Assembly (NCBI RefSeq): GCF_001441165.1
Contig: NZ_CP013126.1
Location: 1,765,551 to 1,829,550, forward strand
Reading direction: 5' to 3'
DNA from: Acidipropionibacterium acidipropionici
GTDB taxonomy: Bacteria; Actinomycetota; Actinomycetes; Propionibacteriales; Propionibacteriaceae
DNA: 64,000 nt
Positions 17,105 to 26,818 of the stretch are shown here, piece after piece. The notes under the pieces were generated by a model, which saw only the letters and a program-made list of their open reading frames with translations, had not been told where the DNA came from and did not search any database. Each line of letters starts with the position of its first letter. Positions within the stretch are counted from its first letter, which is position 1. The position numbers were made by a program, and so were the translations under genes.

Positions 17105-18093
17105 TGGCCCGCAAGGAGCTCGGCCCGCGCTCCCTCGAGGTGGCGTGGGCCGTGGCGGCGATGATCGACGGCCTGCCGCGGGCGGTGATCGGCTGCTCCG
17201 GCGGCCCCGACTCCCTGGCCCTGGCGCTGGGAGCCGAATGGGCGGGGCGGCGCACCGGAACCCGGATCGTGGGCGTCATCGTCGACCATCGCCTTCAGGA
17301 GGGCTCGGCGCAGGTGGCGGTCCGGGCCGCGCAGACGCTGGACGCCCGGGGCATCGACGCCCGGGTGGTGGCCGTCGACATCCCCACGGGACGCGACGGG
17401 CAGTCCTATGAGGGGGGCCCGGAGGCCGCGGCCCGCGACGCCCGTCGCGAGGCTCTGTCGCAGGTCGCCGGCACCGATCCGGTGCTGCTGGGCCACACCC
17501 TCGACGACCAGGCCGAGACGGTGCTGCTGGGCCTGGCCAGGGGGTCGGGGGCGACCAGCCTGGCCGGCATCCGGCCGCGCGCCGGCCGCTTCTGGCACCC
17601 GCTGCTGGGCATCCGCCGCGCCACCACCGTGGCCGCCTGCCGGGAGTGGGGGGTGACGCCGTGGCAGGATCCGCAGAACGCCGACCCGGTCTTCCTGCGC
17701 TCGAGGGTCCGCCACGAGACGATGCCCGTTCTGGAGAGCCAGCTGGGGCCCGGGATCGCCGAGGCGCTGGCCCGCACGGCGTCCCTCCTCCAGGCCGATG
17801 AGGAGATCCTCGACGCCGCCACCGCCGACTGGCTGACCGCTCACGGCGTCGACCCCGCCGTCCCCGAAGGCAGCCGTCTGCCCCTGCGCCCACTCGCCGC
17901 CGCGCCCACCGGGCTGGCGCGGCGCGTAGTCAAGGCCTGGCTCGACGCCGCCGGGGTCCGCGCGACCTTCGCCCATGTGGAGGCGGTCCGCGGGCTGTGC
18001 CGCTCCCAGGGCGGCAGCGGCGTCGACCTCCCGGGGGTCCGGGTGACGCGGCGCGGCCACGAGCTGATCCTGACGTCGGCCCCCGGCCTCTGA
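17104..18093 (+). CDS. tilS: tRNA(Ile)-lysidine synthase
   Basis: A 329-residue N-type ATP pyrophosphatase that converts cytidine-34 of tRNA-Ile(CAU) to lysidine, letting it read AUA and charge isoleucine. The PP-loop is intact (GCSGGPDSLALA), and the family signature GHTLDDQAETVLLGLARGSG follows. It is short, as is normal in actinobacteria, with a single C-terminal helper domain. The ATG at 17104 overlaps the dacB stop; the upstream open frame only shadows dacB. Three 30-bp tandem repeats begin exactly at its stop codon. Confidence 0.94.
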   Translation: MARKELGPRSLEVAWAVAAMIDGLPRAVIGCSGGPDSLALALGAEWAGRRTGTRIVGVIVDHRLQEGSAQVAVRAAQTLDARGIDARVVAVDIPTGRDGQSYEGGPEAAARDARREALSQVAGTDPVLLGHTLDDQAETVLLGLARGSGATSLAGIRPRAGRFWHPLLGIRRATTVAACREWGVTPWQDPQNADPVFLRSRVRHETMPVLESQLGPGIAEALARTASLLQADEEILDAATADWLTAHGVDPAVPEGSRLPLRPLAAAPTGLARRVVKAWLDAAGVRATFAHVEAVRGLCRSQGGSGVDLPGVRVTRRGHELILTSAPGL

Positions 18094-18180
18094 GTTGGAA
18101 GGGCATCGGCCTCCGGCCTCTGAGTTGGAAGGGCATCGGCCTCCGGCCTCTGAGTGGGAGTGATGCCGGCCTCCGGCCGA
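18091..18180 (+). repeat. Three 30-bp tandem repeats starting at the tilS stop codon
   Basis: The unit 18091-18120 is repeated exactly at 18121-18150, and a third, degenerate copy occupies 18151-18180. Each unit begins with TGA, so the first copy holds the real tilS stop. The 15 bases before 18091 resemble the end of the unit, as expected for slippage-type expansion out of the gene's 3' end. Confidence 0.85.
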
Positions 18181-18209
18181 AGGCGGTCCGGGACGGGTAG
18201 GCTGCCGCC

Positions 18210-18764
18210 GTGCGAGCTGCTGATCTGTCAGACGACCTGGAACGAGTTCTCTACACCCAGGAGGAGGTGGCCGACCGGATCGCAGAGCTGGCCGGCGCCA
18301 TCGACCGGGACTACAAGGGCCGCGACCCGCTGCTGGTCGGCGTGCTCAACGGCGCCGTGATGACGATGGCCGATCTGTGCCGGGCCATGACCAGCCACTG
18401 CCAGATGGACTGGATGGCGGTCTCCTCCTACGGGGCCGGCACGAAGTCGAGCGGCGTGGTGCGGATCCTCAAGGACCTCACCACAGACATCGAGGGCCGC
18501 GACGTCCTCATCGTCGAGGACATCATCGACACCGGCCTGACGCTGTCCTACCTGGTGCAGAACCTGCGCACCCGCAACCCCGCGAGCCTGGAGATCATGG
18601 CGATGTTCCGCAAGCCGGAGGCCGCCGGCTCCGCCGTCGACGTCAAGTACGTCGGCTACGACATCCCCGACGAGTTCGTCGTCGGATTCGGTCTCGACTA
18701 CGCCGGTCGCTACCGCAACCTCACCGACGTCGCCACCCTCAAGCCCGAGGTCTACCAGGACTGA
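18210..18764 (+). CDS. hpt: Hypoxanthine phosphoribosyltransferase
   Basis: A 184-residue purine-salvage enzyme that makes IMP/GMP from hypoxanthine/guanine and PRPP. The PRPP-binding motif VLIVEDIIDTGLTLS is present near residue 105. The early LVGVLNGAVMTMADLCRAM helix and the C-terminal VGFGLDYAGRYRNL block are also typical. The start is a GTG at 18210; no stronger alternative is seen. It lies between tilS and ftsH as in many actinobacteria. A gap of 227 bases to ftsH probably contains the ftsH promoter. Confidence 0.95.
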   Translation: MRAADLSDDLERVLYTQEEVADRIAELAGAIDRDYKGRDPLLVGVLNGAVMTMADLCRAMTSHCQMDWMAVSSYGAGTKSSGVVRILKDLTTDIEGRDVLIVEDIIDTGLTLSYLVQNLRTRNPASLEIMAMFRKPEAAGSAVDVKYVGYDIPDEFVVGFGLDYAGRYRNLTDVATLKPEVYQD

Positions 18765-18991
18765 CGCCGGCCCCGCACCCGCCGCCCGGGCCGGATCCTG
18801 ACCGGTACCGGGCAAGGGACGCCGAGAGCTGACAGGGGACGCCGGGAGGGCGGCGGAGATCGGCAGTGGAGACGGAACGCGGAGGGGCCGGGTCAAGCCG
18901 GTCGCGAATCGGGGCCCACGCGGTGCGGGCCCACTGGGGGGCCGCTGGTAGTGTCAGTGGCTGACCCTCTCCGTCCGGCTCTAGGCAGTAC
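18765..18991 (+). other. hpt-ftsH intergenic region
   Basis: A 227-base gap with no convincing gene. The end of hpt is followed by G/C-rich sequence without a strong hairpin, and the last 40 bases before ftsH show no clear promoter hexamers. The ftsH promoter is expected here, but I cannot place it. Confidence 0.3.
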
Positions 18992-21241
<2,250 letters not shown>

Positions 21242-21270
21242 TGGTCCTGGCGAGTGCCTAGGATCGGGGC

Positions 21271-21906
21271 GTGACCACCGGAGATTCGCAGATCCCTGAC
21301 CAGTTCGATCGACGGGCCGACGGGCCAGCGGTCGAGCACCCCGCGGTAGACGAGGCCCGTGCGGCCGCGGCCGTCCGGGAGTTCCTCGTGGCGATCGGGG
21401 AGGACCCGGACCGCGAGGGGCTCCAGGAGACCCCCGCCCGGGTCGCGCGTGCCGCCGGTGAGCTGTTCGCCGGTATGCGCGCCGATCCCGCCGAGGTGCT
21501 GTCCAAGACCTTCGACATGTCCCACGACGAGATGGTCCTGGTGCGCGATATCGAGGTGCAGTCCTTCTGCGAGCACCACCTGCTCCCCTTCACCGGGGTG
21601 GCGCACGTCGGCTACATCCCCGCGCCGAACGGCCGGGTGACGGGGCTGAGCAAGCTGGCGCGGCTGGTCGACGCCTACGCCAAACGGCCCCAGGTGCAGG
21701 AGCGGCTCACCACCCAGGTCGCCGACGCCCTGGTGGAGCACATCGGCGCGCGCGGCGTGATCGTGGTCGTCGAGTGCGAGCACATGTGCATGACGATGCG
21801 AGGGGTCCGCAAGCCGGGATCACGGACGGTGACGTCGGCCGTCCGGGGCATTCTCCGCGACTCGGCCACCCGCGCGGAGGCGATGAGCCTCATTCTGAAT
21901 CACTGA
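21271..21906 (+). CDS. folE: GTP cyclohydrolase I
   Basis: A 211-residue enzyme that converts GTP to 7,8-dihydroneopterin triphosphate, the first step of folate synthesis. Conserved blocks are [19 protein letters not shown] (zinc-binding Cys and His) and the C-terminal [20 protein letters not shown] with the second zinc Cys. The N-terminal 40 residues are variable. The GTG start at 21271 lies 30 bases after ftsH, so both are probably co-transcribed with the following fol genes. Confidence 0.96.
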   Translation: MTTGDSQIPDQFDRRADGPAVEHPAVDEARAAAAVREFLVAIGEDPDREGLQETPARVARAAGELFAGMRADPAEVLSKTFDMSHDEMVLVRDIEVQSFCEHHLLPFTGVAHVGYIPAPNGRVTGLSKLARLVDAYAKRPQVQERLTTQVADALVEHIGARGVIVVVECEHMCMTMRGVRKPGSRTVTSAVRGILRDSATRAEAMSLILNH

Positions 21907-22087
21907 CCCGCCGCTGACGTCGGGGAGATGCTGCGTCGCGTGCTCGGCGCAGGCGTGCAGGTCGATGTGGTGTCCCGCCCCGGGGGCTGGCGACGATCGG
22001 CTGGTTCACTGTCGGGAAGCCGCCCGCGGGCGCTGCAGCCGGACCCCCGGGTTTCGCCGACGGCCCGCGGGTAGGCATGATGAACCG

Positions 22088-22954
22088 GTGATTGACGTCG
22101 ACCCCGCAGCCTGCGCACCGCATCCGCCACGGACTCTCGTGATGGGTGTGGTCAACGTCACCCCCGACTCCTTCTCCGACGGCGGGATGTGGCTGGAGCG
22201 CGACGACGCCATCGCCCATGCCGGCCAGCTCATCGCCGAGGGGGCCGATCTCATCGACGTCGGCGGGGAGTCGACCCGGCCCGGAACCGCCAGGACGTCG
22301 TCGGCCGAGGAGCTGGCCAGGGTGGTGCCGGTGGTCGAGGCGCTGGCCGGGGCAGGGGCGCGCATCTCGGTGGACACGATGCGCTCCGAGGTGGCCCTGG
22401 CGGCCATCGAGGCGGGGGCCAAGATCATCAACGACGTCTCCGGGGGACTCGCCGATCCGCGGATGCTTCCGGTCGTCGCCGAGCACGGCGTCGACTATGT
22501 CGTGATGCACTGGCGGGCGCAGTCGGCGACCATGCAGGATCCGTCGCTCACCCACTACGACGACGTGACCGCGGAGGTGATCGCCGAGGTGTCGACCCGG
22601 GTGCAGGCGGCCCAGGACGCCGGGATCGCGAGGGAGAGGATCATCGTGGACCCGGGGGTCGGGTTCTCCAAGAACGGCCCCCAGAACTGGCAGCTGCTGC
22701 GCGAGATCGATCGCTTCCAGGAAGGGTTCGCCGACCTGCGGGTGCTGTGGGGGGTCTCGCGCAAGGGGTTCCTGGGCACGCTGCTGGCCGCCGGATCCCC
22801 GGTGAGGGGGCCGCGCCCGCCGATGGGGCGCGACGCCGCCACCCAGGCGCTGACGGCATGGTGCGCCGGGCACGGGGCGTGGGCGGTGCGCACCCACGAG
22901 GTGCAGGGGAACCGGGACACCTGCGAGGTCTTCGGCCGACTGGCCGCCGAGTGA
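22088..22954 (+). CDS. folP: Dihydropteroate synthase
   Basis: A 288-residue TIM-barrel enzyme joining dihydropterin pyrophosphate to p-aminobenzoate; the sulfonamide target. Hallmarks are MGVVNVTPDSFSDGG (about 20-34), DVGGESTRPG and INDVSGG. The late GVSRKGFLG motif and a C-terminal RTHEV complete the fold. The GTG at 22088 is the best start (VIDVDPAACAPHPPRTLVMG); its ribosome-binding site is weak. There is a 181-base gap after folE without a recognised feature. A strong short hairpin follows before folB. Confidence 0.94.
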   Translation: MIDVDPAACAPHPPRTLVMGVVNVTPDSFSDGGMWLERDDAIAHAGQLIAEGADLIDVGGESTRPGTARTSSAEELARVVPVVEALAGAGARISVDTMRSEVALAAIEAGAKIINDVSGGLADPRMLPVVAEHGVDYVVMHWRAQSATMQDPSLTHYDDVTAEVIAEVSTRVQAAQDAGIARERIIVDPGVGFSKNGPQNWQLLREIDRFQEGFADLRVLWGVSRKGFLGTLLAAGSPVRGPRPPMGRDAATQALTAWCAGHGAWAVRTHEVQGNRDTCEVFGRLAAE

Positions 22955-23034
22955 CCTCGCCCGGAAATCGCAGGGGGATGCTGGACCCGGCCGCAGACCC
23001 GACCCGCGCGGGGGGTCAGCGAGCCCTGGCGAGC

Positions 23035-23056
23035 GAAGGGGGGTCGGCCCCCCTTC
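23035..23056 (+). terminator. Short GC hairpin between folP and folB
   Basis: A perfect 9-bp stem (23035-23043 and 23048-23056) with a TCGG tetraloop, followed by TCATTTCAC. It may be an attenuator or weak terminator 22 bases before the folB start; readthrough is likely since the genes form one pathway. Confidence 0.45.
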
Positions 23057-23077
23057 TCATTTCACAGGTAGGCTGGG

Positions 23078-23455
23078 GTGGTGGGCACACGAGACGATCC
23101 GGGGCACATCCGGCTGAGGGGCATCGCCGCCATCGGGCATCATGGCGTCCTCGCGTCTGAGAAGGCGCTGGGCCAGCCTTTCATCGTCGACGTCGATGCC
23201 TTCGTTCATCTCGAGACCAGTTCCGATCAGCTGTCCGACACCGTCAACTACGCAGAGCTCGCCCAGGGGGTTGTCGCCGAGATCACCGGGGATCCGGTCG
23301 ACCTCATCGAGACCCTCACCGGCCGCATCGCCGATAGATGTCTGGCTCTCGATCCGCGGATCCTCGCGGTGACGGTCACCGTCCATAAACCCCAAGCTCC
23401 CGTCGGCGTACCTGTGGCCGACGTCGAGGTGACACTTACCAGGAGTCGTCAATGA
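23078..23455 (+). CDS. folB: Dihydroneopterin aldolase
   Basis: A 125-residue folate enzyme that cleaves dihydroneopterin to 6-hydroxymethyl-dihydropterin and glycolaldehyde. The typical opening IRLRGIAAIGHHGVL and the motif DTVNYAELAQ are present. The catalytic/structural lysine region VHKPQAPVGVPVADVEV lies near the C-terminus. Two adjacent GTG codons (23078, 23081) could start it. It overlaps folK by ATGA. Confidence 0.94.
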   Translation: MVGTRDDPGHIRLRGIAAIGHHGVLASEKALGQPFIVDVDAFVHLETSSDQLSDTVNYAELAQGVVAEITGDPVDLIETLTGRIADRCLALDPRILAVTVTVHKPQAPVGVPVADVEVTLTRSRQ

Positions 23456-24015
23456 GTCTTCCCAAAGACACCGTCGCCCCGGGGATCCATGTCGAGACCC
23501 TCGGTGCGATGAGGCCGCTGCGCACTGTCGTGTTCAGCCTCGGCGCAAATCTCGGCGACACCCTGGAGACCCTCCAGGGTGCTGTCGATCAGTTGTGCGA
23601 CACCCCGAATGCCATTCCGGTGGGGGTCTCCCCGGTGTATCTCACCAAGCCGGTCGGCAAGCTGGACCAGCCGGATTTCCACAACCTGGTGCTGGTGATG
23701 GAGTCGACGCTGACCGCCCGGACGCTGCTCGAGCGCGCTCTGGCGATAGAGGATGCCTTCGGCCGGGAGAGGCTGGAGGTCAACGGTCCTCGCACCGTCG
23801 ACGTCGACCTCATCCAGGTGGGGCCGTTGAGCATCGACGAGGCGGATCTCAAGATTCCGCATCCGCGTGCCCATGAGCGGGCCTTCGTGCTGGTTCCGTG
23901 GCACGACGTCGAGCCCGGTGCGGTGCTGGAGGGCCACGGCCCGATCTCCGAGTTGATCGCCGGGCTCGACACCTCCGGGGTGCGGTCGGTGGGTCCGGAG
24001 GTCACGCTGTCGTGA
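23452..24015 (+). CDS. folK: 2-amino-4-hydroxy-6-hydroxymethyldihydropteridine pyrophosphokinase
   Basis: A 187-residue HPPK, which transfers pyrophosphate from ATP to 6-hydroxymethyl-dihydropterin. Key elements are FSLGANLGD near residues 28-36, the NLVLVMESTL strand, and the ATP/metal-binding stretch RTVDVDLIQVG; PHPRAHERAFVLVPW follows. About 25 extra residues precede the core, but the ATG overlaps the folB stop and is well supported. It overlaps the next membrane protein gene by GTGA. Confidence 0.95.
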   Translation: MSLPKDTVAPGIHVETLGAMRPLRTVVFSLGANLGDTLETLQGAVDQLCDTPNAIPVGVSPVYLTKPVGKLDQPDFHNLVLVMESTLTARTLLERALAIEDAFGRERLEVNGPRTVDVDLIQVGPLSIDEADLKIPHPRAHERAFVLVPWHDVEPGAVLEGHGPISELIAGLDTSGVRSVGPEVTLS

Positions 24016-24539
24016 CGCGGTCGCTGCCGCCCCATGATCCCTCCGAGGACAGACCGGAGCCCGGTCAGGAGCCGCCCCGGGGGAGCCTCGCCCCGACCGA
24101 TCTTCGGACGGTGGTGATCGCGGCCCTGTGCGGCGCCGCCCTCGGGTGGTTCGCGATGAGCCTGTTCGTCGTCACCGGTTCGACTGTCCCGGTGCTGCCG
24201 TGGTCCCTTCCGGTGATCCTGCTGTTGGTGGCCGTGGCCACGTGGGTGTACGCGAGGATTCTGCGGGCGAAGGTGACCGATCCGCACCGGGAGGTCTCCC
24301 CGAGTGAGGGGCTGGTGGGTCTGGCCCTGTCGAAGGCCGTCCTGCTGACCGGAGCCGCACTGGTGGGAGCGTGCATTCTCTACTCGGTGGAGTACGTCGG
24401 CCAGTGGTCGATCCCGTTCCCGCGGCAGAGGGTGATCCGCGGCGGGGTCACCGCCGTCGTGTGCGCCGTGATGGGGTGGGCCGGGTGGCGTCTGGAATCG
24501 GCATGCCGGGTGCCTCATGATCCCGATGACGCGCGTTGA
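24012..24539 (+). CDS. DUF3180 family membrane protein
   Basis: A 175-residue protein with about four membrane segments (near 31-52, 60-80, 105-125 and 145-162) and a Pro-rich cytoplasmic N-terminus. Its size, topology and position right after folK match the actinobacterial DUF3180 family, which habitually neighbours the folate cluster. No function is known and no catalytic motif is visible. The GTG start overlaps the folK stop. Confidence 0.8.
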   Translation: MTRSLPPHDPSEDRPEPGQEPPRGSLAPTDLRTVVIAALCGAALGWFAMSLFVVTGSTVPVLPWSLPVILLLVAVATWVYARILRAKVTDPHREVSPSEGLVGLALSKAVLLTGAALVGACILYSVEYVGQWSIPFPRQRVIRGGVTAVVCAVMGWAGWRLESACRVPHDPDDAR

Positions 24540-24589
24540 CCCTGGTGGTGAATGGTCGTCTTCTCAGGGTGTTTTAAGGCTGAGTGCGG

Positions 24590-24605
24590 GGCCGAAGTTT
24601 CGGCC
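24590..24605 (+). terminator. Small hairpin after the folate cluster
   Basis: A 6-7 bp stem (24590-24596 and 24599-24605) in the 132-base gap between the DUF3180 gene and the coiled-coil gene. Weak; listed as the only candidate end of the ftsH-fol unit. Confidence 0.3.
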
Positions 24606-24671
24606 ACCGGCTGATCGGACACACCGTCAAGGTGGCATCCGCGGTTCGTGGGGTCTTGTTAGGATGGGCCC

Positions 24672-25331
24672 GTGAGTGGCGCACAGGGAAAACGAGTCAG
24701 TAAGAAGTCCAACGAGCGGCGTGGCGTTCTCGCAATGCTGATCGTCTGCACGGTGCTGGCCATCGGCTGCGCCGTGATCCCGTCGGTGTGGGCCGCCAGA
24801 GCCGGGGTGCTCGTCGCCCTGGTCGTGGCGTGGGTCTCGGTGCTGATGGCGTGGCGTCAGGTCGAGAATCTGCGGATCAGCCATCTGGCCGAGCTCAAGG
24901 CCATGAGGCAGTCGGCGGTGGAGCAGGAGCAGCGCCACCACAAGGAGTCGATGGACATGATCGACACCTTCGCCAACCGTGTCGGGATGCTCTCGAAGAC
25001 CCTTTCGGACACCCGCTCCAAGCTGGATCGTGCCGAGAACGAGCTGTCCACGCTTCGCGGGGACAAGGCCGCCCTTCAGTACAAGGTCGCGGCCGGGAAC
25101 AAGAAGGTCAATTCCCTGGAGGCTCGCATCGCCGAGCTGGAGACCGAGCTGGCCGGTGTGCTGGCAGACGCCGAGCAGGGTCAGCTGGTCGACCTCCCGG
25201 GCCACACGGTGGCCGATGCGGGAGTCCCCAGCGCGGAGGACATCTGGGAGAACGGTAACGACTCGACGATCGTGGATCTGTCGAGGGTCGCCTTCCCGGA
25301 GGCCTCCAAGGACGAGCGGAAGCACGCCTGA
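24672..25331 (+). CDS. Membrane-anchored coiled-coil protein
   Basis: A 219-residue protein of unknown function. A basic N-terminus is followed by two membrane segments in a hairpin (about 18-38 and 43-61), then a long coiled coil (about 65-165) rich in Glu, Lys, Leu and Arg with heptad spacing (LSDTRSKLDRAENELSTLRG, EARIAELETELAGVLADAEQ). The C-terminal 50 residues are acidic and unstructured-looking. The topology puts the coiled coil in the cytoplasm. It could be a scaffold near the division or cell-wall machinery, but nothing in the sequence fixes this. Confidence 0.75.
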   Translation: MSGAQGKRVSKKSNERRGVLAMLIVCTVLAIGCAVIPSVWAARAGVLVALVVAWVSVLMAWRQVENLRISHLAELKAMRQSAVEQEQRHHKESMDMIDTFANRVGMLSKTLSDTRSKLDRAENELSTLRGDKAALQYKVAAGNKKVNSLEARIAELETELAGVLADAEQGQLVDLPGHTVADAGVPSAEDIWENGNDSTIVDLSRVAFPEASKDERKHA

Positions 25332-25359
25332 GGCTTTCCACCTCACTCACGCAGTCTTG

Positions 25360-25385
25360 AACTCCCCGGCCGAGGCCGGGGAGTT
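25360..25385. terminator. Bidirectional terminator
   Basis: A perfect 11-bp stem (25360-25370 and 25375-25385) with a 4-base loop, ending in TTT on the plus strand. It lies between the convergent coiled-coil and NuoD-like genes. Confidence 0.8.
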
Positions 25386-25502
25386 TCTGCGTCCCCCCGG
25401 AGAGGGAAGGCCGCCGGGAGCGGTGCAGAGCCCGGTCGCGGACCTGACCTGCTCGGGGTGGCAGGAGCGAAGCGACGTGGAGGGGTCGTCCCCTCCTCTT
25501 TT

Positions 25503-26657
25503 CTATTTGTCCAAATCGCCGAGGGTCCATCCGAGGGAGGCGATGGCGGCCGGGACGTCGTCGAGGCGGGTTCCCGGCAGGGCGTGCTCCAGGGCGGCGA
25601 CGTCGGCGAAGGTGGGGGTGCGCAGGGCCAGCCGGCCGGGGGTGGGGCCCCCGTTGGAGACGAGCAGGTAGCCGGCCGTCCCCCACGGAGCCTCCAGGGA
25701 GGACCATGTGGTGCCTCGCGGGGCGCGCACGACGGTGGGCAGGTGGGTGTCCAGGGGGCCCTCGACGCCGGGGAGGATCCCCAGTACCTGCCGGCACAGG
25801 TCCGCCGACTGGGCGATCTCTGCGATGAGCCAGCTGAACCGCGAGAAGGCGTCCCCGTCGGTGGGGGCGTCCACGGGCGCCGGGGAGAGTTCGTCGTGGG
25901 CCAGGTGCCCTGGCTGGTGGCGTTCGTCGAGGGGGACGCCGGCAGCACGGGCCACCGGACCGGACAGGCCGAAGGCGTCGACGTCATCGGGCCCCAGTGC
26001 GGCAATGCCGCGGGTGCGCCGCCGCATTTCGGGACTGTTGAGGATCTGCTGGAGTGATTCGCCGAGGACGGCGGCTTCGCCGAGCCATTCGAGGAGGAGG
26101 TCGGACCAACCGGAATCGACGTCAGCTGAGATACCGCCGATGCGGGTGACCATCGGATGCACCCGATTGCCGGTGAGCTTCTCCCACAATATGTGGGAGA
26201 AGGCCAGTGAGGCATGAAGAGCGTGGGACGTGCCGGTGTCATCAGCGGCGTATGGCAGCCATGACAGGAAAGCGAGGTGGCTGGAGATACGTGAGAACTC
26301 CAGGAGGAGTGTCCGGATCCAGGTGACTCGGGGCGGGCAGACAAGCCCCATTGCCCGTTCGACGACGAGAGCTGCGCCGAGCTCTCCGACAAATGGTGCC
26401 TGCCAGTCGTGGCGGGAGGCCAGCATGATGAGTTGCCGGTAGTCGCGGGCCTCGAAGAGTTTCTCGGGGCCGCGGTGCAGATACTCGATCTCGACTTTGG
26501 CGCGCGTGAGGCTACCCTCCTCAACGAGAGCGGGAATAGTGACGAGTCCCGGCCGGGTTGGATGGTCGGGGCCCAGATCGATGTGCACCGCCTCCAGGGC
26601 GGAGGAGGGAGGAGGCACGGAGCCCACGGTGAGCAGCCGGTTGAAGTCGTCAGGCAC
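25503..26657 (-). CDS. Orphan NuoD-like protein (complex I 49-kDa / NiFe hydrogenase large-subunit fold)
   Basis: A 384-residue homologue of NADH:quinone oxidoreductase subunit D without any other nuo gene beside it. Recognisable family blocks are EIEYLHRGPEKLFE (about 56-69), ERAMGL, EFSRISSHLAFL, GNRVHPMVTRIGG, and the C-terminal EAPWGTAGYLLVSNGG and LGWTLGDLDK, corresponding to the usual EAPKGE...VSDG and LGEVDR ends. Several normally invariant positions are altered, for example the acid/Arg pairs around the quinone site. It may be a paralogue that replaced, supplements or lost a role in complex I or another membrane hydrogenase-like complex. Start and frame are clear. Confidence 0.75.
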   Translation of the reverse strand: MPDDFNRLLTVGSVPPPSSALEAVHIDLGPDHPTRPGLVTIPALVEEGSLTRAKVEIEYLHRGPEKLFEARDYRQLIMLASRHDWQAPFVGELGAALVVERAMGLVCPPRVTWIRTLLLEFSRISSHLAFLSWLPYAADDTGTSHALHASLAFSHILWEKLTGNRVHPMVTRIGGISADVDSGWSDLLLEWLGEAAVLGESLQQILNSPEMRRRTRGIAALGPDDVDAFGLSGPVARAAGVPLDERHQPGHLAHDELSPAPVDAPTDGDAFSRFSWLIAEIAQSADLCRQVLGILPGVEGPLDTHLPTVVRAPRGTTWSSLEAPWGTAGYLLVSNGGPTPGRLALRTPTFADVAALEHALPGTRLDDVPAAIASLGWTLGDLDK

Positions 26658-26818
26658 CCGTCAAGACTGCCTCATAGTGGCCATGGGCGCATCCTTGCGG
26701 GTATAGGGTCGGTCTTCTCCGAGTCGGGCGGAGGTGCTGTGTTGCACCGGATCGCGAGGCGAATAGCTACTCGCTGAGAATTTGGTTCGACGACTTGACG
26801 TCTTGCCTCATGTCAAGA
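26658..26818. other. Gap between NuoD-like gene and insertion sequence
   Basis: About 160 bases with no gene. It holds a TTGAC...GTCAA inverted pair (near 26795-26816) directly outside the left end of the insertion sequence. This could be part of a target site or an old promoter of the NuoD-like gene. Confidence 0.3.

Noticed and set aside
18091-18180. CRISPR array
   Set aside because: The repeats are directly adjacent without unique spacers, only three copies exist and no cas gene is near; this is a tandem duplication.
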